64,000 nt of DNA, from positions 186,001-250,000 of the forward strand of contig CAWKJX010000004.1 of assembly GCA_963850095.1 (NCBI GenBank), written 5' to 3'. Numbering within the stretch: position 1 is the first letter of the stretch; every line of letters starts with the position of its first letter. Positions 35,126 to 44,978 of the stretch are shown piece after piece. The translations under genes were made by a program, and so were the position numbers. The notes beneath the pieces were generated by a model, which saw only the letters and a list, made by a program, of their open reading frames with translations, was not told where the DNA came from and did no database searches. This stretch comes from Bog-473 sp963850095 (GTDB lineage: Bacteria > Actinomycetota > Acidimicrobiia > Acidimicrobiales > RAAP-2).

Positions 35126-37043
35126 ATGCCCCCATTGCACCCCCTCGACCGGTTGACCGGGGACGAGATCACGCGGGCCCGCGAAATCGTCCAGACCAGC
35201 GGGCGCTCCGCCACCGCCCCCGACGCTCTGCGCTTCGCCTATGTCGGCTTGTGCGAGCCGCCCAAGGATCAGGTGCGGGCGGCGGACCGCGGCGAGGAGG
35301 TGAAGGTGGACCGCCGGCTCCGCCTGGTGCTCCTCGAGGGTCCCGAGGCCGACGTGGTCGAGGCGATCGTCTCGGTCACCCGGGGCACCGTCGACCGCTG
35401 GGAGGTGGTACGCGGCGTCCGGCCACCGCTCCAGATCGAGGAGTCCATTCACGTCATCGCGGCGCTGCACGAACATCCGGAGTGGAACGCCGCGCTCGAC
35501 CGGCGCGGCGTGGTCGACCGCGACCTGGTGCAGATCGACCCCTGGCCGGCCGGCACGTTCGGGCTGGCCCACGAGGAGGGCCGCCGCATCACCCGCTGCC
35601 TGGCCTACCTGCGCCAGTTCGAGGGCGACAACGGCTACGCCCGGCCGCTCGAGGGTCTGGTGGCCTTCGTCGACATGGGACGGGGCGAGGTCCTCGAGGT
35701 CGTCGATTACGGCGTGGTCCCCATTCCGCCCAAACCGGGCAGCTACTACCCCGAGCACAACGAGCCGCTGCGGACCGACCTCAAGCCCTTGGAGATCGCC
35801 CAGCCGCAAGGGCCGAGCTTCGTGGTCGAGGGCAACCTGGTGCGCTGGCAGAAGTGGTCCCTGCGCATCGGCATGGACCCTTTGGAGGGCCTGGTGCTGT
35901 GGACTGTCGGTTACGAGGACGGGGGCCGGGTGCGCCCCATCCTCTACCGGGCCGCGGTCAGCGAAATGGTGGTGCCCTACGGGCACCCGGGCCCGATGCA
36001 CGCCTGGAAGAGCGCCTTCGACGCCGGGGAATGGGGCCTCGGCCGCATGGCCAACTCGCTCACCCTCGGCTGCGACTGCCTGGGGGAGATCACCTACTTC
36101 GACGACGTGTTCGCCGACGAGCGGGGCAAGCCGCACACGCGGCCCAACGCCGTGTGCATGCACGAGGAGGACTACGGGATCCTCTGGAAGCACGTCGACC
36201 TGATGACGGGTCGGGCCGAGGTGCGCCGCTCACGGCGGCTGGTCATCAGCTCCGTCGCCACGGTGGGCAACTACGAGTACGGCTTCTACTGGTACTTCTA
36301 CCTCGACGGCACCCTGCAGCTCGAGGTGAAGCTGACGGGGATCATGTCGACCATGGCGGTAGGGGACGAGGGGCCGGGCGATCACGCGCGGATGGTGGCC
36401 CCCGGCCTGGCCGCCCCTTTGCACCAGCACCTGTTCAACGTGCGCCTCGACGTGGAGGTCGACGGTGCCGACAACGCGGTGTACGAGGTCGACGCCGTGC
36501 CGACCGGTTCGCCGGGCAGCGCAGCGAACCCGTGGGGTAACGCGTTCGGCACCACGGCGACACTGCTGGAGTCCGAGTTGTCGGCCCGGCGCGACGTCGA
36601 TGCGGGGCGCAGCCGCACGTGGCGCATCGCCAACCGCTCGTGCCGCAACCAGGTGGGCGAGCCCACGGCGTACAAGCTGCTGCCCGCGTCGACCCCGACC
36701 CTGCTGGCCGACCCCGAATCGAGCGTCGGCCGGCGTGCCGCCTTCGCATGTCACAACCTCTGGGTCACGCCGTTCGACGAAGACGAGCGCCGGGCGGCCG
36801 GGGACTATCCCAACCAGCACCGGGGCGGCGCGGGTCTTGCCGGCCTGGACGGCGCAGGACCGCCCGCTGGTCGACACCGACGTCGTGCTGTGGCACACGT
36901 TCGGCGTCACCCACGTGCCGCGGCCCGAGGACTGGCCCGTCATGCCCGTCGAGTACACCGGGTTCACGCTGGTGCCGTTCGGCTTCTTCGACCGCAACCC
37001 GGCGCTGGACGTGCCGCCGAGCGGTGATCATTGCCATGGCTGA
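35126..37043 (+). CDS. copper-containing primary amine oxidase (frameshifted near the end)
   Basis: About 638 residues after repair. The enzyme oxidises primary amines to aldehydes with release of ammonia and peroxide. The topaquinone site is VGNYEYGF with Tyr383, the residue that self-processes. Copper ligands are HQH at 433/435 and a histidine in TFGVTHVPRPEDWP near 592. At about 36837 the frame slips: removing one T in GGTCTTGCC restores LPAWTAQDRPLVDTDVVLW. No signal peptide is seen, so it is probably cytoplasmic, like the Arthrobacter enzymes. Its last eight bases overlap the DtxR-type regulator gene. Confidence 0.88.
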
Positions 37044-37710
37044 ACCTCAGGAGTACCACCCGCCCGTCGAGGAGTACCTCGAGACGATGCTGGGCCTGGC
37101 CGAAGAGGGGGTGCCGGTCATCCAAGCCCGCATCGCCGAGCGGCTCGGGCGCTCGGCGCCGTCCGTCTCGGAGATGCTCGACCGCCTCACCGATGACGGG
37201 TACGTCACCCGCGAGGGCCGGCGGCTCTCCCTGACCCCCAGCGGGCGGGCCCTGGCCGAAAAGGTGGTGCGCAAGCACCGGCTGGCCGAGCGGCTCCTGG
37301 TCGACGTCATCGGCCTCGAATGGCACAAGGTGCACCGGGAGGCCGGGCGCTGGGAGCACGTGATCTCCGACGATGTCGAGGCGCGCCTGGTCGAGCTGTT
37401 GGGCGACCCGGCCACCTGCCCCCACGGCAATCCCATCCCGGGCTCGCACTCGACCGCGCCCTCCGAGCCCACGCGCCCGCTGGCCGACGTGGGAGCGGGC
37501 GAACGGGTGCGCCTGTTGCGCATCAGCGAGGAGGTCGAGCTGAATTACGGGTCGTTGACCCTGCTCGACGACGGCGGTTTCATTCCCGGGGCGGTGGCCC
37601 GCGTGGGCGAGCGGGACGCGGAGGGGATGGTCGAGGTGACCGTCGAGGGCGGCGGGCCCATCCGGGTCCCGCGCGACCTGTCCGACCGCCTCTTCGTCGG
37701 CGTGGCGTGA
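37036..37710 (+). CDS. DtxR/MntR-type metal-dependent transcriptional regulator
   Basis: A 224-residue regulator. The N-terminal winged helix includes IQARIAERLGRSAPSVSEML (recognition helix) and GYVTREGRRLSLTPSGR. The dimerisation/metal region has HRLAERLLVDVIGLEWHKVHREAGRWEHVIS, with His, Glu and Cys-type ligands (DPATCPHGNPIPG). A C-terminal FeoA/SH3-like domain follows. It senses Fe(II) or Mn(II) in known members. It overlaps the copper amine oxidase gene by eight bases and the deaminase gene by four, an odd operon for a metal regulator. No target operator was identified. Confidence 0.9.
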   Translation: MAEPQEYHPPVEEYLETMLGLAEEGVPVIQARIAERLGRSAPSVSEMLDRLTDDGYVTREGRRLSLTPSGRALAEKVVRKHRLAERLLVDVIGLEWHKVHREAGRWEHVISDDVEARLVELLGDPATCPHGNPIPGSHSTAPSEPTRPLADVGAGERVRLLRISEEVELNYGSLTLLDDGGFIPGAVARVGERDAEGMVEVTVEGGGPIRVPRDLSDRLFVGVA

Positions 37711-39015
37711 CGTTGCGGCTGGAGGCCGACGCCGTCTTCACCGTGGACGCCGCGCACACCGTGCTGCGCCCCGGCGCCGTCGACATCGACGACGGCCTCA
37801 TCACCTGGGTGGGCCGTCCGGGCGATCGCCCCCCGGCCGAACGGGTCAGAAGTGCGCCGCCTGGGCGGCCTGCTCATGCCCGGACTGGTCAATTGCCACG
37901 GGCACTCGCCCATGACGCTCGTGCGCAGCGCCGGCGACGGGCTGCCGCTGGACCGCTGGCTGAGCGAGTCGGTCTGGCCCCGCGAGGCGCTCATGTCGGA
38001 CGACGACGTCTACTGGGGCATGCTGCTCGGCGCGGCCGAGCTGCTCGGTAACGGCGTCACCACCACCTGCGAGCAGTACCGCCATCCCCGGCCCGTCATC
38101 GAGGCGGTGTTGGACTCGGGCATTCGCGCCGTCTACACGCCGGGCATCTTCTCGGTGCCCGGGTCCGGCCCCGAGAACAGCTGGGAGGCGTTGCTCGAGG
38201 AGGCGTGCCGTCTCTTCGACGCGCTCGACGAGGCCGAAGGGCGCTTGCACCTCGGCTTCGGGCCGCACGCGGCGTACACCGTCCCGCCCGAAGGGTTGCG
38301 GGCCATCGGGGCCGAGGCCCAGGCGCGTGACGCGCTGCTGCAGATCCACCTCTCCGAGACCGCGGCCGAGTGCGACGAGGTGCGCCACCGCTACGGCATG
38401 AGCGCGCCGGCGCTCCTGGCGGCCCAGGGAGTGTTCGACGGCCGCGTCCTGGCCGCGCACGCCGTCTGGCTGGACGATGCCGACCTCGATCTCGTGGCGG
38501 GGCACGACGTCGCGGTGGCGCACTGTCCCGGCTCCAACGGGAAGCTGGGTGCCGGCGTGGCGCCTTTGCGCCGGCTGCTCGATCGAGGCGTGCGGGTTGG
38601 CCTGGGCACGGACGGCCCGGCGTCGAACGACGACCTCCACCTCTGGGACGAGCTGCGGTTGGCCGCGCTCCTGGCGCGGGCCACGGCGGCCGATCCCGAA
38701 GCCGTCAGCTCGTCCACGGCGCTGCGGTTGGCCACCCGCGGCGGCGGGGAGGCGCTGGGCCTGCCGGTCGGCGCACTGGAGGCCGGAAGGCCGGCCGACG
38801 TCATCCGCCTGCGCACCGACGACCCCCGCTTCACGCCGTCCCTCAGCGAGGGCGAGCTCCTGGGGCACCTCGTGTGGGCCGGCGCCGGCTACCTGGTGAC
38901 CGACGTGTGGGTGGGCGGCGCGTGCGTGGTCGCGTCGGGCATTTGCACGCGGGTGGACGTCGAGAAGGCGCGCGCCGAGGTGGGGCAGCGCGCCCGGCGA
39001 CTCGCGGCCTCTTAG
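37707..39015 (+). CDS. amidohydrolase, MTA/SAH or cytosine/guanine deaminase-like (frameshifted)
   Basis: About 435 residues after repair. The N-terminal strand domain (LEADAVFTVDAAHTVLRPG) is in one frame; near 37848 one surplus A moves the rest to another. The barrel has GLVNCHGHSPMTLVR (HxH metal ligands), HLSETAAECDEV, LAAHAVWLDDADL and LGTDGPASND (metal aspartate), the ATZ/TRZ-type deaminase set. 5-methylthioadenosine/S-adenosylhomocysteine deaminase is the likeliest substrate class; other aminohydrolases are possible. The GTG start overlaps the regulator's stop. Its TAG stop lies in the -10-like element of obgE. Confidence 0.85.
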
Positions 39016-39018
39016 GCT
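39013..39018 (+). promoter_or_regulatory. candidate leaderless -10 element
   Basis: TAGGCT, formed partly by the upstream stop codon, lies seven bases before the obgE ATG. Confidence 0.45.
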
Positions 39019-39025
39019 TCTCGCC

Positions 39026-40292
39026 ATGCCCGGGTTCGTCGACCAGGCCCAATTGCACGCGCGCGCCGGCGACGGGGGAGCCGGGGCGGTGTCGTGGCGC
39101 CGCGAGGCCCACGTCGCGCGCGGCGGTCCCGACGGCGGCGACGGCGGCCACGGTGGCGACGTGTGGCTGGTGGCCTCGGCGAACGAGGCGTCGCTCCTCG
39201 GCTTCCGTGACCACCCGTTCCGCCGCGCCACCGACGGGGCGCATGGCTCGGGGTCCAAGCGCCACGGTGCCCGGGGCAAGGACGTCGAGGTGGCGGTGCC
39301 CGTGGGCACCACCGTGCGCGACCGGTTCGGCCGACTGGTCTGCGACCTGGCCACGAACGGGGCGCGCTTCTATGGTGGCCGAGGGCGGGCAGGGTGGCCG
39401 GGGCAATGCGCGCTTCCTGTCCAACCGCCGACGCGCCCCGGCCTTCGCCGAACAGGGTGAGAAGGGGCAGGAACACTGGCTCGACATGGAGCTCAAGCTG
39501 ATGGCGGACGTCGCGCTGGTCGGATTCCCCAATGCGGGCAAGTCGACGTTGATCTCCACCGTCTCGGCGGCCAAGCCCAAAATCGCGGACTACCCCTTCA
39601 CCACGCTCGAGCCGCATTTGGGCGTGGTCCGGGTCGGCGGCGTGCGCGACGGCACGGAGCTGGTGATGGCCGACATCCCCGGTCTGGTCGAGGGGGCGGC
39701 GGGCGGTAAGGGCCTGGGCCACCAGTTCCTGCGCCACATCGAGCGGGCGCGCGTGCTGGTGGTGATGCTCGATCTGGCCGCGCCGGCGCAGGGTGGCGAA
39801 CGGCCGTCGGCCCAGCTGCGCACGCTGCTGAGCGAGCTCGGCGCCTACCAGCCCGAGCTGCTCGACCGCCCGCGGATCGTGGTCGGGAGCAAGGCGGACG
39901 TGGCGGCCGACGAGGAGGGCGTGTGCGAAATGGTGCTCTCCGCCGCCACCGGCGTCGGGGCGGGCCCGTTGGTCGAGCGGCTGGCTGTGCTGGTCCAGGA
40001 GGCCCGGGCCACGGCGGCCGACGTGGCCCGCAGCGAGGTCGTCGTGCACCGCCCGGCCCCGGAGGGCGTGGACGTGCAGCGGGCGGGCGCCGGTGCCTGG
40101 GTCGTCGTCGGCCGGGCCGCCGAACGGGCGGTGGCCTTCTCCGATTTGACCGATGGCGGCGCCCAGGCGGAGGCGTGGCGCCGCTTGCGCCGCCTCGGGG
40201 TCGACCGCGCGCTGGCCCGGGCCGGCGTGCGCGACGGCGACGAGGTGACGGTGGGCTCCATGACGTTCACGTGGGAGGAGGACGCGCCGTGA
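39026..40292 (+). CDS. obgE: GTPase ObgE/CgtA (frameshifted)
   Basis: Ribosome-assembly GTPase, about 421 residues after repair. The N-terminal Obg domain starts MPGFVDQAQLHARAGDGG with the glycine-rich GGDGGHGGDVWL. At about 39371 a surplus T breaks the frame: removing it restores ARFMVAEGGQGGRGNARF. The G domain has G1 GFPNAGKST, switch YPFTTLEPHLGVV, G3 DIPGLVEGA and G4 SKAD, and is followed by a C-terminal OCT domain. As obgE is essential, the break is most simply an error. Its stop overlaps the proB start. Confidence 0.93.
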
Positions 40293-41332
40293 TCGTCGTG
40301 GTGAAGGTCGGGTCGTCGTCGGTGACGGCCGAGACCGTACAGCGCCTGTGCGACGAGATCGCCGCGGCCCGCCGGGCCGGCCATACCGTGGTCGTCGTCT
40401 CGTCGGGCGCCATCACTGCCGGCTGGGCCGCGCTCGGCCGGGGCGAGCAGCGCCCCGCCGACCCCGCGGTGCTCCAGGCCGTCTCGGCCGTGGGCCAGCA
40501 CCGGCTGATGCGGCTGTGGCAGGACGGGTTCGACCCGCACGACGCGCTGGCCGGGCAGGTGCTGCTGGCGCCGCTCGACTTCGTGCACCGCACGCAGTAC
40601 CTGCACGCCCGGGGGACACTGCGCCATCTGGTCGACCTCGGAGTGGTCCCGGTGGTCAACGAGAACGACGCCGTGGCGGACGAGGAGATCCGCTTCGGGG
40701 ACAACGACCGCCTGGCCGCGTTGGTGGCGCACCTGGTGGGCGCGCAGCTGCTGGTGCTGCTGACCGACACACCCGGGCTTCTCACGGCCGACCCGCGGCG
40801 CGACGCCGAGGCGTCACTCATCGAGGAGGTGGTCGAGATCGACCAGCAGCTGGAGCGCCTGGCCGGCGGGCCGGGCGCGGTGGGCAGCGGCGGCATGGCC
40901 TCGAAGCTGGCCGCGGCGAAGATCGCCACCTGGTCCGGCGTGCAGGCGGTGATCGGCGACGCCGGTCGCCCGGGTGTGCTGACGGCCGCCCTGGCCGGCG
41001 AGTCAGGTGCGGGCACCGTGTTCCCCGCCCGGGAGAGCCGACTGTCGGCTCGCAAGCTGTGGATCGCGTTCGCGCTGGGGTCCTCGGGCAGCCTCATCGT
41101 CGACGAAGGCGCGCGGGCGGCGCTGACCGAGCGCGGGCGTTCACTGCTGGCTGCCGGCGTGACCGGCGCGGCGGGCAGCTTCCGGCCCGAGGACGCAGTG
41201 GAGATCGCGGGCCCCGACGGCGCTGTCTTCGCCAAGGGCCTGGTCCGGGTGGCCGCGGAGAGCGCGTCGGAGTGGATGGGCCGGCGCAGCCAGGTCGTCG
41301 TCCATAGAGACGACCTCGTCCTAGTAACCTGA
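40289..41332 (+). CDS. proB: glutamate 5-kinase
   Basis: First enzyme of proline synthesis, 347 residues. The amino-acid-kinase core has VVKVGSSSVT, VVVSSGAITAGW, VPVVNENDAV, FGDNDRLAALVA, LLTDTPGLLTADP and VGSGGMASKLAAAKIA. A C-terminal PUA domain starts near residue 270. The GTG start overlaps the obgE stop. proA follows after four bases. Confidence 0.96.
   Translation: MIVVVKVGSSSVTAETVQRLCDEIAAARRAGHTVVVVSSGAITAGWAALGRGEQRPADPAVLQAVSAVGQHRLMRLWQDGFDPHDALAGQVLLAPLDFVHRTQYLHARGTLRHLVDLGVVPVVNENDAVADEEIRFGDNDRLAALVAHLVGAQLLVLLTDTPGLLTADPRRDAEASLIEEVVEIDQQLERLAGGPGAVGSGGMASKLAAAKIATWSGVQAVIGDAGRPGVLTAALAGESGAGTVFPARESRLSARKLWIAFALGSSGSLIVDEGARAALTERGRSLLAAGVTGAAGSFRPEDAVEIAGPDGAVFAKGLVRVAAESASEWMGRRSQVVVHRDDLVLVT
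41325..41330 (+). promoter_or_regulatory. candidate leaderless -10 element
   Basis: TAACCT lies six bases before the proA ATG and overlaps the proB stop region, so proA may have its own start of transcription besides read-through. Confidence 0.4.
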
Positions 41333-41336
41333 ACCG

Positions 41337-42590
41337 ATGACTTGGCCGGAATTGGAGCAGCTCGCGGGCCGCGTCCAGTCGGCCGCCCGGTTGGTGGCCC
41401 GCTCGTCGAGCGCGGTGCGCGACGACGCGCTGCGCCTGGCCGCCGACCTCCTGGACGAGGAGTGGCCGACCCTGGTCCAGGCCAATCAGGGCGACCTCGA
41501 GCGCGCTCGGGCGGCCGGCATGGCCGACGCCGCCCGGGACCGCCTGCGCCTGACCGAGGACCGCGTGCACGCCATGGCCGCCGGCCTGCGCAAGGTGGCT
41601 GCGTTGGCGGACCCGGTGGGCGAGGTGACCGAGGGCTGGGTGCGGCCCAACGGCCTGCGGGTGACCCGGGTGCGGGTGCCTCTGGGCGTGATCGGCGTCA
41701 TTTACGAGAACCGGCCCAACGTCACGAGCGATGCCGCCGGCCTGTGCCTGAAGGCGGGCAACGCGGCCTTCTTGCGCGGGTCGTCCTCGGCCATCGATTC
41801 CAACCGGGCCGTCGTGGCCCTGTTGCGACGGGCCGTGGTCAAGGCGGGCCTACCCGAGGACGCCGTGGCGCTGGTGGAGGACACCTCGCACGAGACGGCC
41901 GTCGCCTTCATGCAGCTGCGCGGCCGGATCGACTGCCTCATTCCGCGTGGCGGCCGGGCGCTGATTGAGTCGCTGGTGCAGCACGCCACCGTGCCCTACG
42001 TGCTCGACGGCGACGGGAACTGCCACCTCTACGTCGATGGCGCGGCCGATCTGCAGATGGCGCACGAGCTGGCGGTCAACGCCAAGACGCACCGCTACGG
42101 CGTGTGCAACGCGGTGGAGACGATTTTGGTGCACGCCGGAGTGGCCGCGGCGTTCCTGCCCCGGCTGGCCGAGTCGCTGAGGGCGGCCGGAGTGGAGATC
42201 CGGGCCGACGCTCGGGTGCGGGCCCTGGTGCCCGACGCGGTGGCGGCCACCGAGGACGATTTCGCCACGGAGTTCCTGGCGCCGGTGGTGGCCATCGGCG
42301 TGGTGGACGACGTCGGCGAGGCCATCGGGCACATCGCCCGGTACGGCTCTGGGCACTCCGAGGCGATCGTGACATCGGACGTGGCCGTGGCGGACCGCTT
42401 CGTCGACGAAGTGGACGGGGCGGCGGTGCTGGTGAACGCGTCGACGAGGTTCGTCGACGGCGAGGAGCTCGGGCTGGGCGCCGAGGTCGGCATTTCGACC
42501 CAGAAGTTGCACGCCCGGGGACCGATGGGAGTGAAGGAGCTGACGACGTTGAAGTGGGTCGTGCGCGGTGATGGGCAGGTGCGCCGGTGA
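41337..42590 (+). CDS. proA: gamma-glutamyl phosphate reductase
   Basis: Second enzyme of proline synthesis, 417 residues. RVPLGVIGVIYENRPNVT is the nucleotide-binding start. The catalytic cysteine is in KTHRYGVCNAVET near residue 261, and HARGPMGVKELTT ends the family signature. Full length, no anomalies. Its stop overlaps the GTG of the MoxR gene (GTGA), joining the core cluster to the second inserted block. Confidence 0.96.
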   Translation: MTWPELEQLAGRVQSAARLVARSSSAVRDDALRLAADLLDEEWPTLVQANQGDLERARAAGMADAARDRLRLTEDRVHAMAAGLRKVAALADPVGEVTEGWVRPNGLRVTRVRVPLGVIGVIYENRPNVTSDAAGLCLKAGNAAFLRGSSSAIDSNRAVVALLRRAVVKAGLPEDAVALVEDTSHETAVAFMQLRGRIDCLIPRGGRALIESLVQHATVPYVLDGDGNCHLYVDGAADLQMAHELAVNAKTHRYGVCNAVETILVHAGVAAAFLPRLAESLRAAGVEIRADARVRALVPDAVAATEDDFATEFLAPVVAIGVVDDVGEAIGHIARYGSGHSEAIVTSDVAVADRFVDEVDGAAVLVNASTRFVDGEELGLGAEVGISTQKLHARGPMGVKELTTLKWVVRGDGQVRR

Positions 42591-43522
42591 GCAATGGGAA
42601 CGCAAGGGCCGGGCTGGGCCTCCCCGAGAGCGGTCCGCCCCGGTTCGAGTCCTTGGACGCCGTACGGGGCGGGCTGGCCCAGGTCGGGTACCTGGCCGAC
42701 GACTCCATCAGCGGCGTCGTCTATTTGGCCGACCGGCTGGCCAAGCCGGTCCTGGTCGAAGGCCCGGCGGGCACCGGCAAGACGCAACTGGCCAAGTCGG
42801 TGGCCGAGCTGACCGATGCCCGCCTCATCCGGCTGCAGTGCTACGAGGGTCTCGACGAGTCCAAGGCACTCTACGAGTGGAACTATCGCAAGCAACTGCT
42901 GCGCATCCAGGCCGGCGAGCACGGGAAGGGTGAGACCGAAGGGCCGTCGTGGAAGGAGCTGGAGGAGGACATCTTCTCCGAGGACTTCCTGCTGACCCGG
43001 CCGCTGCTCGAGGCGATCCGGGCCACCGAGCCCGTGGTGCTGCTGATCGACGAGGTGGACCGGGTCGAACTCGAGACCGAGGCCCTGTTGCTCGAGATCC
43101 TCTCGGAGTACCAGGTCTCCATTCCCGAGCTCGGGACCGTGCGGGCGGTGCAGCTGCCCATGGTGTTCCTGACGTCGAACAACACCCGTGAGTTGTCCGA
43201 GGCGCTCAAGCGGCGCTGCCTGTACCTGCACATCGACTATCCCGACCTCGACCGCGAGCGCGACATCGTGCGCGCCAAGGTGCCCGGCATCAGCGAGGAG
43301 CTGGCCGACCAGGTGGCCCGCATCGTGCGCTCGCTGCGCACGCTCGAGCTGCGCAAGGCGCCCTCGGTTTCCGAGACCCTGGACTGGGCCCGCACACTGG
43401 TCCTGCTCGGGGTGCAGACGATCGACGCCGCCGGCGCCAAGGACACGCTGCACATTTTGTTGAAGTACCAAGCCGACATTGAGCGGGCGGCCAAGGAGCT
43501 GTTGTCGTCCGCGGCGGGCTGA
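42587..43522 (+). CDS. MoxR-type AAA+ ATPase
   Basis: A 311-residue AAA+ ATPase of the MoxR/CoxD-like type. Walker A is GPAGTGKTQLAKS near residues 63-75, Walker B VVLLIDEVDRVE near 150, and sensor 1 VFLTSNNTRELSEALKRRC follows. MoxR proteins act as chaperones that load metals or activate partners carrying a VWA domain. That partner is the next gene, one base away. The targets of the pair are unknown. Confidence 0.92.
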   Translation: MSNGNARAGLGLPESGPPRFESLDAVRGGLAQVGYLADDSISGVVYLADRLAKPVLVEGPAGTGKTQLAKSVAELTDARLIRLQCYEGLDESKALYEWNYRKQLLRIQAGEHGKGETEGPSWKELEEDIFSEDFLLTRPLLEAIRATEPVVLLIDEVDRVELETEALLLEILSEYQVSIPELGTVRAVQLPMVFLTSNNTRELSEALKRRCLYLHIDYPDLDRERDIVRAKVPGISEELADQVARIVRSLRTLELRKAPSVSETLDWARTLVLLGVQTIDAAGAKDTLHILLKYQADIERAAKELLSSAAG

Positions 43523-43523
43523 G

Positions 43524-44978
43524 GTGCTCGACCTCCTCTCGGGGTTCGTCACCGAGCTGCGCCGCTCGGGTCTGCCGGTCTCGCTGACCGAGCATCTCGA
43601 TGCCGCCGAGGCGATCAAGCACATACCCCTGGAGGACCGCGAGGCCCTGAAGTACGCGCTGGCGGCCACCCTGGTGAAGTCGTCGTCGCATTGGCGGGCC
43701 TTCGAGACGGCCTTCGAGGTCTTCTTCGCCGTGCGGACGGGCGCGGGCACCGGCCAGGACGGGGACCTCGGCGAGGGCCAGGGCGACACGGAGGAAGAAG
43801 GGACGGGGGACCAGGCGCGCATGCCCGGACAGGGCCGGTCCTGGAAGGGCGGCGGTGGGGGCGAGGGCATGACGCCCGAGGAGCTGGCCGAGCTGCTCTT
43901 CAAGTCGCTGGTGTCGGCCGACGGCGCGCTCATGAACGCGGTGGCCCGCAACGCCGTCGATCGCTACGCCGGCATGGAGCCGGGGCGCCCGGTGGGCGGC
44001 ACCTACTACCTCTACCGGACGCTGCGGAACCTGGACCTCGACGCCGTGCTGGAGCGCCTCATGGCCCAGGCGCAGGCCGGTGCCGCGGGCGGCGGGCTGA
44101 CCGAACTCGAGGAGCGGCTGATCCAGGACGAGTTCAAGGCCCGCATAGAGAAGTTCCGCCGGGCCGTCGAGACCGAGATCCGCCGGCGCCTGGTCGAAGA
44201 CCGGGGAGCGGAGGCCCTGGCCAAGTCGGTCCGCAAGCCCTTGCCCGAGGACATCGACGTCATGCACGCGACCCGGGACGAGCTGGCCGTGCTGCACCGG
44301 GTGCTCCAGCCGCTGTCGCGCAAGCTGGCGGTCCGCCTGGCCCGCAAGCGGCGCCACGGGCGCAAGGGCCCGCTCGACTTCCGGGCCACCATGCGGCGCT
44401 CCCTCTCGACGGGTGGCGTGCCGATAGAGCCGCGCTTCAAGCACCCGCGCCCGGCCAAGCCGGAGATCTTCGTCGTCGCCGACATATCGGGTTCGGTGGC
44501 CAGCTTCGCCCGCTTCACCCTGCACCTGGTGTACGCCATTTCGTCGCAGTTCTCCAAAGTGCGCAGCTTCGTGTTCGTCGACGGCATCGACGAGGTGACG
44601 CGGTTCTTCGAGGGTGTCGTCGACCCGGCCGAGGCGGTGGCCCGCATCAACACCGAGGCCGACGTGATCTGGGTGGACGGCCATTCCGACTACGGCCACG
44701 CACTGACCGAGTTCCACCGGCGCTGGGGCGACCAGGTGACCTCGCGCTCGAGCATCATGGTGCTGGGCGACGCGCGCAACAACTACCACGCGTCCCAGTC
44801 CTGGGTGCTCGAGGACCTGCAGGCCCGGGCCCGGCACGTCTTCTGGCTCAACCCCGAGCCGCGCGACTACTGGGGTTCGGGCGACTCCATCGTCGGCGAG
44901 TACGCCGCCCATTGTGACGACGTGGTGGAGTGCCGCACGCTGCGCCAGCTCGAGCACTTCGTTGGCAATTTGGCGTGA
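43524..44978 (+). CDS. VWA domain-containing CoxE-like protein
   Basis: A 484-residue partner of the MoxR ATPase. The N-terminal half is helical with a low-complexity acidic-glycine stretch near residues 75-115. The C-terminal von Willebrand A domain has the metal-ion site VVADISGSVASFARF (DxSxS) near 315-329 and further acidic ligands in VDGHSDYGHALTEF. This is the CoxE/YehP-like type. The GTG start lies one base after the ATPase stop, and its own stop overlaps the phosphatase gene. Without a visible carbon-monoxide dehydrogenase or methanol dehydrogenase cluster its target is open. Confidence 0.88.
   Translation: MLDLLSGFVTELRRSGLPVSLTEHLDAAEAIKHIPLEDREALKYALAATLVKSSSHWRAFETAFEVFFAVRTGAGTGQDGDLGEGQGDTEEEGTGDQARMPGQGRSWKGGGGGEGMTPEELAELLFKSLVSADGALMNAVARNAVDRYAGMEPGRPVGGTYYLYRTLRNLDLDAVLERLMAQAQAGAAGGGLTELEERLIQDEFKARIEKFRRAVETEIRRRLVEDRGAEALAKSVRKPLPEDIDVMHATRDELAVLHRVLQPLSRKLAVRLARKRRHGRKGPLDFRATMRRSLSTGGVPIEPRFKHPRPAKPEIFVVADISGSVASFARFTLHLVYAISSQFSKVRSFVFVDGIDEVTRFFEGVVDPAEAVARINTEADVIWVDGHSDYGHALTEFHRRWGDQVTSRSSIMVLGDARNNYHASQSWVLEDLQARARHVFWLNPEPRDYWGSGDSIVGEYAAHCDDVVECRTLRQLEHFVGNLA

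Noticed and set aside
42587..44978. A MoxR-VWA antiphage defence module.
   Set aside because: Only the ATPase and VWA genes plus a phosphatase are present, with no effector nuclease, protease or other defence genes; a metal-enzyme maturation pair is the more cautious reading.
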